Shown here piece after piece: positions 25,084 through 33,548 of a DNA stretch of 64,000 nucleotides. The stretch comes from Flavobacterium cupriresistens (GTDB lineage Bacteria; Bacteroidota; Bacteroidia; Flavobacteriales; Flavobacteriaceae), in contig NZ_CP087134.1 of NCBI RefSeq assembly GCF_020911925.1, forward strand, positions 2,852,001-2,916,000. Direction: 5' to 3'. Positions within the stretch are counted from its first letter, which is position 1. Each line of letters opens with the position of its first letter. The position numbers were made by a program, and so were the translations under genes. The notes under the pieces were generated by a model. The model was not told the origin of the DNA. It made no database searches and saw only the letters and a list, made by a program, of their open reading frames with translations.

Positions 25084-25990
25084 GATTGCTTATTTTAGAT
25101 AATTCTTCAAATAATTCTTTTTCCTTCTGGGATAATTTTGTGGGGAGTTTTAAAGTATAAGTAATGTATAAATCTCCAAACTGACCTTCTTTTTTGTAGA
25201 CCGGAAAACCTTTTCCTTTTAATTTGACTTTTGTTCCGGGCTGTGTTTCTTCGGGAACTTTTATTTTTACTTTTCCGTCAAAAGTGTTTACGAAAATCTC
25301 ACCTCCCAAAATAGCGGTGTACAAATCGAGAGCAACATCGGCGTATAAATTATTGCCTTCGCGTTTAAAATTAGAATTGTTTTCTATAGTGAAGGTAATG
25401 TACAGATCACCGCTGGGGCCTCCGTTTGCTCCTGGTCCGCCATGTCCCGGAATTTTTATGATTTGACCGTTTTCCACTCCTGCAGGAATCGTAATCCGGA
25501 TATTTTTACCATTTACCGTCAGATTTTGTTTGTGGGTGTTGTAAGCAGAATCTAAATCCAATTGTAGTTCGGCATTATAATCCTGGCCTCTGTATTTGGA
25601 TTGCCTTTTGTTGCCGCCAGTTGAACCGTACATGGAATTGAAAAAATCAGAAAAATCACTACCGGAGAAATCACCTCCTGAAAAGTCGTTATAATCAGAA
25701 CTGCTTTGTTGCCTGGTTTGCTGTTGTTGATTGGGATTGTAACCTGCCTTTTCAAATTCGTCCGCATGTTTCCAGTCTTTTCCGTATTTGTCGTATTTTT
25801 TTCGGTTTTCGGGATTGCTTAAAACTTCATTGGCTTCATTGATTTCTTTGAACTTTTTCTCCGCTTCTTTATCGTTTGGATTCAAGTCGGGGTGGTACTT
25901 TCGAGCCGCTTTTCGATAGGCTTTTTTTATTTCGGCGTCAGTAGCAGACTTTGTAATTTCTAATGTTTTATAGTAGTCGATATAATCCAT
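25073..25990 (-). CDS. cbpA: DnaJ-class co-chaperone CbpA-like
   Basis: A 305-residue type II J protein. J domain residues 3-68 with KYHPDLNP (HPD motif). A Gly/Ser/Phe-rich linker (about 85-130; GGDFSGSDFSDFFNSMYGS) follows. The C-terminal substrate-binding domains (about 140-295) contain IRITIPAGVENGQIIKIPGHGGPG and GDLYITFTIE twice. No zinc-finger is present, as in CbpA. It stimulates DnaK ATPase and binds unfolded proteins or curved DNA. The gene overlaps cbpM by 11 bases, so they form a two-gene operon. Confidence 0.9.
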   Translation of the reverse strand: MDYIDYYKTLEITKSATDAEIKKAYRKAARKYHPDLNPNDKEAEKKFKEINEANEVLSNPENRKKYDKYGKDWKHADEFEKAGYNPNQQQQTRQQSSSDYNDFSGGDFSGSDFSDFFNSMYGSTGGNKRQSKYRGQDYNAELQLDLDSAYNTHKQNLTVNGKNIRITIPAGVENGQIIKIPGHGGPGANGGPSGDLYITFTIENNSNFKREGNNLYADVALDLYTAILGGEIFVNTFDGKVKIKVPEETQPGTKVKLKGKGFPVYKKEGQFGDLYITYTLKLPTKLSQKEKELFEELSKISNHEQ

Positions 25991-26204
25991 TTTTCTAGTT
26001 TTTAATAAAGGTAGATTAAAACATTGAAATTAGGAGTAAGTTGTTAATTATCAAAATGATATATTTTTTTAAAAGAAGAATTTAACTAAGACGTAAAATA
26101 GCATCGGTATATTTTTGTGGTATTAAAAATTTAGTTTTTTGATTTTTTGGCAGGTTTTTTGTTTCCAAAAATTAGCCTAATATATTGTTATAAAAGTCTT
26201 AAAG

Positions 26205-26236
26205 TTGTAGTGCCTAATTAAATTATGCTATTTTTG
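26205..26236 (+). promoter_or_regulatory. Predicted promoter of the 26294 gene
   Basis: TTG at 26205-26207, 21 bases, TATTTTTG at 26229-26236. It matches TTG-N(17-23)-TAnnTTTG and lies about 58 bases ahead of the ATG. A second TATTTTTG is at 26110-26117. The rest of 25991-26293 is AT-rich with no gene. Confidence 0.55.
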
Positions 26237-26293
26237 TGAAGCTACACTTGATTTTATAAAAATTATAAAAGCCTATTCGATAATACTTTTTCA

Positions 26294-27034
26294 ATGAAGC
26301 AAATTCTATTTTTCATATTATTTTTTACTGCTGTAACTGTATCAGCTCAAACTGAATTCAGTACAAAATTTAAGTCGATTCCGGCTCCAAAATTTAGTGC
26401 GAAACCTAAAAAGATCCCGTCTCCGGAAATCAAAAATCCTGCGGGAACTAACTTAGATGTTCCAAGTATAAAAACACCTAACGTTTTTGATAATACCAGT
26501 ATTACTCCTAAGTCTAAATTTCAAATAGGAGAGCAGAAAAGTACTTTTACAATGTCAACCGAAACTGATTTTGCCAATCCTGGAGATCGTTATGTTGGGA
26601 AAATGGAAAAGGATTTGGATAAGGCCGTAAAAGAAGCGGGATTAAAAGAAGGCAGGGGACCATTAGTTAGAAAAAACCTTGAATTTGGTGATATTTATAC
26701 AAGTTCTACTTATTTTATAATAAAATGCCGTGATGCCGGGGCGATCGATGGTGATATGATAAAGGCCGTTTTTAATGAAAATGTTATAGTGCAGAGAATG
26801 GTATTAGAGTCCAACTATCAGCAATTTAAAATAACTTTTAATGAAGGTTTTAATACTTTCGAATTAGAAGCACTTAATATCGGAAGCCTTGGAGGAAATA
26901 CAGGTGGATTTGAAATCTACGATGCCGAAGGTAATCTGATCTTATCTGATTATTGGAACAACCTGGATACAGGATTTAAAGCGAAATTTGTTATCGTAAA
27001 ACAGAAAAAGCTTCTTACAAAAGCTGCAAAATAA
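26294..27034 (+). CDS. Secreted protein of unknown function
   Basis: A 246-residue exported protein. Signal peptide residues 1-19 (VSAQ). Residues about 25-70 are Pro/Lys-rich and repetitive (PAPKFSAKPKKIPSP). The C-terminal half (about 125-240) is predicted beta-rich: LEFGDIYTSSTYFIIKCRDAGAIDGDMIKAVFNENVIV. The DxDGD-like loop and strand pattern look like a C2/jelly-roll-type binding domain, which is a guess. It has a good upstream promoter and is probably monocistronic. Function unknown. Confidence 0.6.
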   Translation: MKQILFFILFFTAVTVSAQTEFSTKFKSIPAPKFSAKPKKIPSPEIKNPAGTNLDVPSIKTPNVFDNTSITPKSKFQIGEQKSTFTMSTETDFANPGDRYVGKMEKDLDKAVKEAGLKEGRGPLVRKNLEFGDIYTSSTYFIIKCRDAGAIDGDMIKAVFNENVIVQRMVLESNYQQFKITFNEGFNTFELEALNIGSLGGNTGGFEIYDAEGNLILSDYWNNLDTGFKAKFVIVKQKKLLTKAAK

Positions 27035-27140
27035 TTTCAAAAAGACATAAAATTTAAAAGGTATAAAAGGAAAAGCGGGTTGCTATTTGTTTTTTTTACA
27101 CCTTATAAACCTTTGTAACTTCGAATCTTTGTAGCTAAAA

Positions 27141-27186
27141 TCAGAACAATGAAAAAAATATTAGTTTTTTCATTGTTCTGATTTTT
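27141..27186 (+). terminator. 17-bp perfect hairpin upstream of guaA
   Basis: The arms 27141-27157 and 27165-27181 (TCAGAACAATGAAAAAA) are exactly complementary with a 7-base loop, followed by a T run. It is a strong terminator placed only 25 bases before the guaA -7 element, and would isolate guaA from upstream transcription. Confidence 0.8.
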
Positions 27187-27205
27187 CAAATTCGAATATA
27201 AAAAG

Positions 27206-27213
27206 TATTTTTG
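27206..27213 (+). promoter_or_regulatory. -7 element of guaA, very close to the start codon
   Basis: TATTTTTG fits TAnnTTTG exactly and ends 3 bases before the ATG at 27217. A start about 7 bases downstream would coincide with the AUG, predicting a leaderless or nearly leaderless mRNA. Confidence 0.5.
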
Positions 27214-27216
27214 CGC

Positions 27217-28746
27217 ATGCAACACAACGTACTTATTTTAGATTTCGGATCGCAATATACTCAACTTATTGCGCGTAGAGTTCGCGAATTAAATATATTC
27301 TGCGAAATTTTCCCTTACAATCACTTTCCAAGTGATTTATCACCTTATAAAGCTGTAATTTTAGGAGGAAGCCCATTTTCTGTTCGTGCAGAAGATGCTC
27401 CACATCCTGATTTGTCTCAAATTCGAGGTAAACTTCCAATGTTGGCAGTTTGTTACGGAGCACAATATTTAGCGCATTTTAGTGGTGGAGAAGTAGCTGC
27501 TTCTAATACCAGAGAATACGGTAGAGCTAATTTGTCTTATATTAAGGAGAATGAAGTTTTCTTTAACGGCGTTTCAGAAAACAGCCAGGTTTGGATGAGT
27601 CACAGCGATAGTATCAAAGCTTTGCCGACAAATGCAGTAAAATTGGCAAGTACTCATGATGTAGAATATGCAGCTTATAAAATTGAAGGCGAGACAACTT
27701 ACGCGATTCAATACCATCCGGAGGTTTTTCACTCTACTGATGGATCAAAAATGTTAGAAAACTTTTTAGTTAACATTGCTGAAGTTCCTCAAAACTTTAC
27801 ACCAGGTGCTTTCGTAGAAGAAATGGTGGCAGAATTAAAAGAGAAATTAGGTGATGATAAAGTTGTTTTAGGATTGTCAGGAGGAGTAGATTCTACTGTA
27901 GCGGCAGTTTTATTACACCAGGCAATTGGTAAAAACCTGTACTGTATTTTCGTAAATAACGGTTTACTTCGTAAAAACGAATTCCAAAATGTATTAGATC
28001 AATACAAAGGAATGGGATTGAATGTAAAAGGAGTAGATGCCGGGGATCGTTTTCTTGGTGAATTAGCCGGAATCAGTGATCCTGAAACCAAACGTAAAAC
28101 AATTGGTCGTGTATTCATTGAAGTTTTTGATGATGAATCACATTTAATCGAAGACGTAAAATGGTTGGCTCAGGGAACTATTTACCCCGACGTAATTGAG
28201 TCGGTTTCTGTAAAAGGACCATCGGCTACAATTAAATCACACCACAATGTTGGTGGATTACCGGATTATATGAAATTAAAAATTGTAGAACCACTTAGAA
28301 TGCTTTTCAAAGATGAAGTAAGAAGAGTAGGAGCTACTTTAGGAATAGACCCTGAATTATTGGGAAGACACCCTTTCCCGGGACCAGGATTATCCATTAG
28401 AATTTTAGGAGATATCACTCCTGAGAAAGTTCAGATTTTACAAGATGTTGACGCTGTTTTCATCGATGGATTAAAATCTTGGGGATTATATGACAAAGTG
28501 TGGCAAGCCGGAGCGATCCTGCTTCCTGTAAATAGTGTTGGTGTAATGGGAGATGAGCGTACTTACGAAAAAGTAGTAGCGCTTAGAGCCGTGGAATCTA
28601 CCGACGGTATGACTGCCGACTGGGTACATTTACCTTATGATTTCTTAATGAAAGTATCAAATGATATTATCAATAAAGTAAAAGGAGTAAATCGTGTGGT
28701 ATACGATATAAGTTCTAAACCACCTGCAACAATTGAGTGGGAATAG
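27217..28746 (+). CDS. guaA: GMP synthase (glutamine-hydrolysing)
   Basis: A 509-residue enzyme converting XMP to GMP. Class I glutaminase domain: Cys79 in [17 protein letters not shown], and the His/Glu of the triad in QYHPEVFHS near residue 168. ATP pyrophosphatase domain: [16 protein letters not shown] (SGGVDS P-loop). C-terminal dimerisation domain: [16 protein letters not shown] and [11 protein letters not shown]. The ATG at 27217 is used; a TTG two codons earlier is not. In this strain the guaA terminator (28760) follows directly, so it is monocistronic. Confidence 0.97.
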   Translation: MQHNVLILDFGSQYTQLIARRVRELNIFCEIFPYNHFPSDLSPYKAVILGGSPFSVRAEDAPHPDLSQIRGKLPMLAVCYGAQYLAHFSGGEVAASNTREYGRANLSYIKENEVFFNGVSENSQVWMSHSDSIKALPTNAVKLASTHDVEYAAYKIEGETTYAIQYHPEVFHSTDGSKMLENFLVNIAEVPQNFTPGAFVEEMVAELKEKLGDDKVVLGLSGGVDSTVAAVLLHQAIGKNLYCIFVNNGLLRKNEFQNVLDQYKGMGLNVKGVDAGDRFLGELAGISDPETKRKTIGRVFIEVFDDESHLIEDVKWLAQGTIYPDVIESVSVKGPSATIKSHHNVGGLPDYMKLKIVEPLRMLFKDEVRRVGATLGIDPELLGRHPFPGPGLSIRILGDITPEKVQILQDVDAVFIDGLKSWGLYDKVWQAGAILLPVNSVGVMGDERTYEKVVALRAVESTDGMTADWVHLPYDFLMKVSNDIINKVKGVNRVVYDISSKPPATIEWE

Positions 28747-28759
28747 TATTATTTTAAAG

Positions 28760-28793
28760 TAAGGCGTTACAATTTGTAACGCCTTATTTTCTT
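28760..28793 (+). terminator. Terminator of guaA
   Basis: TAAGGCGTTAC (28760-28770) pairs with GTAACGCCTTA (28776-28786) and is followed by TTTTCTT. Confidence 0.9.
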
Positions 28794-29009
28794 AACTCCG
28801 GTACGTATATCAAAAATACGGATGAATTTTTATGCGAATAAATGCAAGAAAAAGGAAGAACAGGAGTTATATAAGTAAAGGATTATTGTTAAGATCGGAA
28901 TGGACTGAAGACAATAATCAAAAAAAAAACAAGCCGTCTGAATCCTGCTTTAAGCAAAAATTAGTATCTTGTTTTTTGAATTAAAAATTAAATTGTTTTA
29001 AGCCCCATT

Positions 29010-31112
29010 ATGAAATATTATTTTACATTATTGTCTCTCGTTTTTTTAGTAACCTGTTCTGCTTTTTCTCAGGAAAAGGTAGTGAAATATACAGTTTCGA
29101 GCGGAGAAACAATTAATCAGATTGCGCAAAAATTTAAGGTAACTCCTTACGATATTTATCAGTTAAATCCGGATGCCAGAAAAGCTTTAGCTCCTAAGAC
29201 CGTACTGTTAATTCCGACTAAAGGTGATAAATCAACACCCGCTAAAACGGAAGTAACTTCAATAAAGCCAAGTACATCAGGAAAAACAATTGTGCATGAA
29301 GTACAACCTAAAGAAACACTTTTTGGGATCGAAAAAAAATACGGTATTTCGGATGAAGCATTAAAAGCCGCCAATCCATTTTTGGTGACTAATGGTTTGC
29401 AAATTGGTCAGACGCTTACTATTCCATCAAAAGGAGCTGCAGTTAAAACTACTGCCGCAGTAAGTCCTAAAGCCACTAAAACACCAGCTCTTGAAAAATA
29501 CATATATCATGATGTTGTACCAAAAGAGACCAAATATTCTATTGCAAAACAATACAATACGACGGTTGAAGATTTAGAGAAACGTAATCCGGATATTGTA
29601 GCAAATTTAGAAGTTGGACACCGAGTAACGATTAAAGGAACCGCTCCAAAAACAGAAGTGGCTACCCCTGTTGTTGCTAAAGTTGCAAAACCGGTTGAAA
29701 CTAAAAAAGTTGATGAGTCTTCAAAGAAAGGCACAACTTATATGGACTATCAAGTGAAACCAAAAGAAACACTTTATAGTTTGTCAAGAACATTTCAATT
29801 AACTCAAGCAGAATTAACAGAATTGAATCCTTCTCTTTCTGAAGGAGTGAAAGAAGGAATGGTTTTAAAAGTGCCATCCGGATTCCTTGCACCAACTCCA
29901 ATTATTGTTCAGCACCAACCAACTGAAAAAGCGGTAGAAAAGCCAGTTGATAATTCCGGTTCAGGAGCAATAAAAATTGTTGAAAAAGTAAAATCGGAAA
30001 CGACTTCTGCGAATCCTGAAATAGTCGAGTTGACTAAAAAAAGAGGACAAGGTGAGCGTAAAAAATTAGTTTTATTAATGCCGTTTAATTTGGCAAAAAT
30101 GCAGACTGATACCGTAAGTACTACAAATAGAATTAAAAGCGATAAATTTTTGAACATGACTCTTGATTTTTATTCAGGAGCGATGATGGCAATTGACTCG
30201 GCGAAGACCTTAAAATTACCAATTGATGTGTCGATTTACGATTCGCAAGAAACAAAAAGTACTTCTAATGTATTGAGTTTAATCGCACAGAATAAATTGC
30301 AGGATGCCGATGCAGTGGTAGGACCTTTTTATCAAGGTAATGCAGAAAGTACCGCTAATGCATTGCATTCGTACAATATACCGGTAATTTCTCCACTATC
30401 AAAAGATGCGGCCAATCCAATTGATAATTTGTACCAGTCTATCCCAACAAACGATGTCGTTAAAAATGCAGTTTTTGATTATATGCGTGCTAAAAACGGA
30501 AACATTGTTGCGGTAGTAGATAAGAAAAAGGAATCGGTTGTTACCTATATTAAGCAAAATCAAAAAGGAGTTGTTTTTGCTGCTTTAACAGAGACCGGAG
30601 GTTTAGATGCAGCAAACTTAAAAAGTTTGTTATTGCCTAACCGAATGAATTATGTGGTAATGGAAACGGCTAATACCGCTATGGTGAAAGCAACAATTAA
30701 AGCATTGATTGATGCGCAAAAAACTTGTCAGGTGCAATTGGTGATTTTAGAACCAAACAGCACTTTAGATACAGACGAAATTAGTTTTGAAAATTTAATA
30801 AAATTGAAATTAATGTATCCGTCAGTAACCCGTGAAAGTGATGAATCTGGTGTTTCAATCTTTAAAAAAGAATATCGATTGAAAAACAAAATAAATCCAA
30901 ACACGTATGCGACTCGTGGTTTCGATGTAACTTTTGATACAATGATGCGTTTGGTTCAAGGTAAAACCTATCAGGAAACAGCAGATTTAATGACAACTGA
31001 ACAAGCGGACAATAAATTTCAATATTACAAAAAAGAAGATGGCGGACACGCAAACAAAGGTGTTTACATTTTATATTACGATTCAGATTTAACTTTAAAA
31101 GTAGCCAATTAA
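29010..31112 (+). CDS. Secreted protein with four LysM repeats and a periplasmic-binding-protein-like domain
   Basis: A 700-residue exported protein (signal to about residue 20). Four LysM modules, each opening K(Y/E/Q)(T/V)(V/K)..(G/E)ET: about 24-70 (VSSGETINQIAQKFKV), 91-137 (VQPKETLFGIEKKYGI), 167-210 (VVPKETKYSIAKQYNT) and 245-290 (VKPKETLYSLSRTFQL). These bind peptidoglycan. The C-terminal part, about 350-690, resembles a type I periplasmic-binding/ABC receptor fold (VLLMPFNLAKM, DADAVVGPFYQGNAESTANALHSYNIPVISPLSKD). It may tie cell-wall binding to a ligand or partner. It ends TAATG overlapping the OsmC gene by one base. Confidence 0.85.
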   Translation: MKYYFTLLSLVFLVTCSAFSQEKVVKYTVSSGETINQIAQKFKVTPYDIYQLNPDARKALAPKTVLLIPTKGDKSTPAKTEVTSIKPSTSGKTIVHEVQPKETLFGIEKKYGISDEALKAANPFLVTNGLQIGQTLTIPSKGAAVKTTAAVSPKATKTPALEKYIYHDVVPKETKYSIAKQYNTTVEDLEKRNPDIVANLEVGHRVTIKGTAPKTEVATPVVAKVAKPVETKKVDESSKKGTTYMDYQVKPKETLYSLSRTFQLTQAELTELNPSLSEGVKEGMVLKVPSGFLAPTPIIVQHQPTEKAVEKPVDNSGSGAIKIVEKVKSETTSANPEIVELTKKRGQGERKKLVLLMPFNLAKMQTDTVSTTNRIKSDKFLNMTLDFYSGAMMAIDSAKTLKLPIDVSIYDSQETKSTSNVLSLIAQNKLQDADAVVGPFYQGNAESTANALHSYNIPVISPLSKDAANPIDNLYQSIPTNDVVKNAVFDYMRAKNGNIVAVVDKKKESVVTYIKQNQKGVVFAALTETGGLDAANLKSLLLPNRMNYVVMETANTAMVKATIKALIDAQKTCQVQLVILEPNSTLDTDEISFENLIKLKLMYPSVTRESDESGVSIFKKEYRLKNKINPNTYATRGFDVTFDTMMRLVQGKTYQETADLMTTEQADNKFQYYKKEDGGHANKGVYILYYDSDLTLKVAN

Positions 31113-31513
31113 TGACATCAAAAGTAACCTATTTAGGGGATTTAAGAACGAAATCAATCCACGTGCAATCCGGAAGTGAAATCATTTCGGATGCACCATT
31201 AGATAATAACGGAAAAGGAGAAGCATTTTCTCCAACAGACACCGTAGCAAACGCTTTAGCAAGTTGCATGATGACGATTATGGGAATCAAAGCTCGTGAT
31301 ATGGAAATCAATATCAACGATTCTACAGCCGAAGTAACTAAAATAATGAACGCTGAACCAAGACGTATCGGAGCAATCGAAATTGTTTTTGAAATGAAAG
31401 GTACAACAGACGAAAAAAGCAAAACAATCTTAGAGCGTGCTGCCATGACCTGTCCGGTGTTTTTGAGTTTAAACAGTGAGATTGAAAAACGAATTACTTT
31501 TAATTGGAAGTAG
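31112..31513 (+). CDS. OsmC-family protein
   Basis: A 133-residue cytoplasmic protein. The first half has a beta sheet (LGDLRTKSIHVQSGSEIISDAP), followed by ASCMMTIMGIKARDMEI, with the reactive first cysteine, and the second TCPVFLSLN (AAMTCPV) cysteine. OsmC/Ohr proteins reduce organic hydroperoxides through a thiol cycle; some members only bind ligands. The start ATG overlaps the stop of the LysM gene (TAATG), so translation is probably coupled. Confidence 0.88.
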   Translation: MTSKVTYLGDLRTKSIHVQSGSEIISDAPLDNNGKGEAFSPTDTVANALASCMMTIMGIKARDMEININDSTAEVTKIMNAEPRRIGAIEIVFEMKGTTDEKSKTILERAAMTCPVFLSLNSEIEKRITFNWK

Positions 31514-31538
31514 TAATTTGTGTTTTTTAAAATAAAGG

Positions 31539-31576
31539 AAAAGAGGTCGTTACACTAGTGTAGCAGCCTCTTTTTT
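31539..31576 (+). terminator. Terminator after the LysM-OsmC pair
   Basis: AAAAGAGG (31539-31546) pairs with CCTCTTTT, enclosing the palindrome TACACTAGTGTA, and continues into a T run. Confidence 0.75.
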
Positions 31577-31626
31577 CATTAATAAGTCCAATATTTTTTT
31601 TTCTTATACTACGAGACTCCATATAA

Positions 31627-31775
31627 CCCGGTTATCAGAAAAACGAAAATTACACTTTTTATCCAATCGAAAAGATCATTCAGCTTCACGATGAAAAGAT
31701 CGCTCTCTAGAACGTATGTCGAAGGAAAAAGATGAGATGATGGCAAAGTTGGAGAAATTGATTGAAGGGAAATAA
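31627..31775 (+). pseudogene. Decayed C-terminal fragment of a helix-turn-helix (XRE-like) regulator
   Basis: Reading 31627-31706 gives YQKNENYTFYPIEKIIQLHD, then EKIAL; inserting one base in CTCTAGAAC near 31707-31710 continues as LERMSKEKDEMMAKLEKLIE and GK to a stop at 31773-31775. The joined sequence reads like the linker and coiled-coil tail of flavobacterial XRE-type regulators. The frame opens after an in-frame TAA at 31624-31626 and no HTH domain is present. I infer a gene remnant with one frameshift. It could be a chance fit, but the length and register argue otherwise. Confidence 0.5.
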
Positions 31776-31780
31776 GATTT

Positions 31781-31850
31781 GCACGCAGATTTGGCAGATT
31801 TGACAGATTTTTTCTGTGATCTTCCGTTAAAATCCGCCGAATCTGCGTGC
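31781..31850. repeat. GCACGCAGATT inverted repeat
   Basis: GCACGCAGATT (31781-31791) is complementary to AATCTGCGTGC (31840-31850), with weaker GGCAGATTT / AAATCCGCC pairing inside. The 46.8-47.1 kb array has the same CACGCAGATTTGGCAGATT sequence. The remaining 31851-32029 contains AT-rich decayed repeat text (GCGCCTTTAGCGGTTAAA) and no gene. Confidence 0.7.
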
Positions 31851-32029
31851 ATATTTTTTTTAAACTCTTTTAATAGTGCCCTTTGCATGCTTTGTGAAGT
31901 CTAACCTCACGCTAAGTTTTTTTTTCACAAAGTTCACAAAACCATAACTAAGTTTTGGGGAGCTTACGTTTTTTCTCTGCGCCTTTAGCGGTTAAATGAG
32001 CGCAACAATAATAAATATTAAAATTGAAA

Positions 32030-32061
32030 AAAGGGCATCTAATAAATTTAAGATGCCCTTT
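32030..32061 (-). terminator. Terminator of PUL-1
   Basis: AAAGGGCATCT (32030-32040) pairs with AGATGCCCTTT (32051-32061). On the minus strand it is followed by a T-rich run. It is 23 bases beyond the GH109 stop. Confidence 0.85.
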
Positions 32062-32084
32062 CTCACTAACTAACCAAGAAATAT

Positions 32085-33464
32085 TTAATTTGAAAACTCT
32101 AGTTTTTGTAGCTTGTTCCAACCTCCGCGTGTGAAATCAGGAATTTCTACAGGAGCTGAATTGTTGTCAAGAGAAATTTCTGTTAACGGACCTAAGCAAG
32201 ACCATTCTGCTAAATCGTAAACGTCCATATCTAATGGCAATCCTTTTTGAAGGCAGTAAATTAATCGGTAGTCCATTACGAAATCCATTCCGCCGTGACC
32301 ACCTACTTTTTTAGCTTGCTCTTCGATATCTTTTACAATTGGGTGTTTGTATTTTTCCATCAACGCTTTTTTAACTTCTGCAGGAACAAAAGAGTGAGCG
32401 CTTAATTTTTCATGATTTGGTTTTACATCATCCCCTAATTCTTTACCATCTAAAGCATAACCTTCCATTGGATATTTATTAGCAAAACCTTTAGTTCCGC
32501 TCAATTGATACATTCTGCTGTATGGACGAGGAGAAGTAACATCGTGTTGAATTTGAATAGTTTTTCCGTTTTCAGTACGAATCATCGTCATCGTATGATC
32601 TCCATTTCTGAAATCTTTAATTTCCTTTCCGGATTTTTCTTTGATGTAAGCCGGGTTTCCAACTGCTTTCGTATCCATAGAAACTAAGAAATTCATTTTA
32701 TCACCACGGTGAATATTAAGTGCCTGACAAGCCGGTCCCATACCGTGAGTAGCATAAATATCACCACGATGTTTGATATTGTAATCCATTCTCCAGTTGT
32801 TCCAATACTCACCCCAGAAAGGTTGTAAACCATGAATATAAGATCCTTCTGCATGAAGAATTTCTCCAAATAAACCTTGTTGCGCCATGTTTAATGTCGT
32901 AAGTTCAAAGAAATCATACACACAGTTTTCAAGCTGCATACAGTGTTTACGTGTTTTTTCAGAAGTATCGATCAGTTCCCAGATTTCTTTCATTGTCATT
33001 GCTCCAGGAACTTCTATTGCAACGTGTTTACCATCTTTCATAGCCTGAACACCAATCATAGCGTGATGTTTCCAGTCTGTTGCGATGTATACTAAATCTA
33101 CATTTGGTAATGCTGTAACTTTTTTCCATGCATTTTCATCACCATAAAATTCCTGTGCTTTTGCAAGTCCTTGTTTGGTTAAGATTTCGTTTGCTTTAGA
33201 AGTGTTTTCCTGTGTCATATCACATAAAGCGACAATTTCAACACCGGGTATATGAGTCATGCGTTCTACTGCTCCGGGGCCGCGCATTCCAAGACCTATA
33301 AAAGCAACACGTACGGTTGGTAGTGGTGTTGCTGCCAAACGTAAAACGTCAGTTTGACCTTTTGCACGTGACGGGGTTTTGGTTTTGATCATTTGCGCCG
33401 ATACAATTGCTCCACAAAACAAAATGCAAACGGTTAAAATGAATTTTAAATTACTAGTTTTCAT
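32085..33464 (-). CDS. GH109-type glycosidase (Gfo/Idh/MocA fold), probable alpha-N-acetylgalactosaminidase
   Basis: A 459-residue exported protein (signal to about residue 24, VSAQ). It has the NAD-binding motif FIGLGMRGPGAVERM at residues about 55-69, then VALCDMTQENTSKANEIL, YIATDWKHHAMIGVQAMKDG and VAIEVPGAMT; the C-terminal sheet contains the conserved GGHGGMDFVMDYRLI. GH109 hydrolyses terminal alpha-GalNAc by an NAD-dependent redox mechanism (oxidation at C3, elimination). The match to the Elizabethkingia NagA-type group is strong; substrate choice within the family is not certain. It is the last gene of PUL-1. Confidence 0.85.
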   Translation of the reverse strand: MKTSNLKFILTVCILFCGAIVSAQMIKTKTPSRAKGQTDVLRLAATPLPTVRVAFIGLGMRGPGAVERMTHIPGVEIVALCDMTQENTSKANEILTKQGLAKAQEFYGDENAWKKVTALPNVDLVYIATDWKHHAMIGVQAMKDGKHVAIEVPGAMTMKEIWELIDTSEKTRKHCMQLENCVYDFFELTTLNMAQQGLFGEILHAEGSYIHGLQPFWGEYWNNWRMDYNIKHRGDIYATHGMGPACQALNIHRGDKMNFLVSMDTKAVGNPAYIKEKSGKEIKDFRNGDHTMTMIRTENGKTIQIQHDVTSPRPYSRMYQLSGTKGFANKYPMEGYALDGKELGDDVKPNHEKLSAHSFVPAEVKKALMEKYKHPIVKDIEEQAKKVGGHGGMDFVMDYRLIYCLQKGLPLDMDVYDLAEWSCLGPLTEISLDNNSAPVEIPDFTRGGWNKLQKLEFSN

Positions 33465-33548
33465 AATTAATTTGATTTTAAATGATTTGATAATCTACTA
33501 GATCGATTATCGATAATATAAGTAGTTTTTGTTTTTATTAAAGATTAT

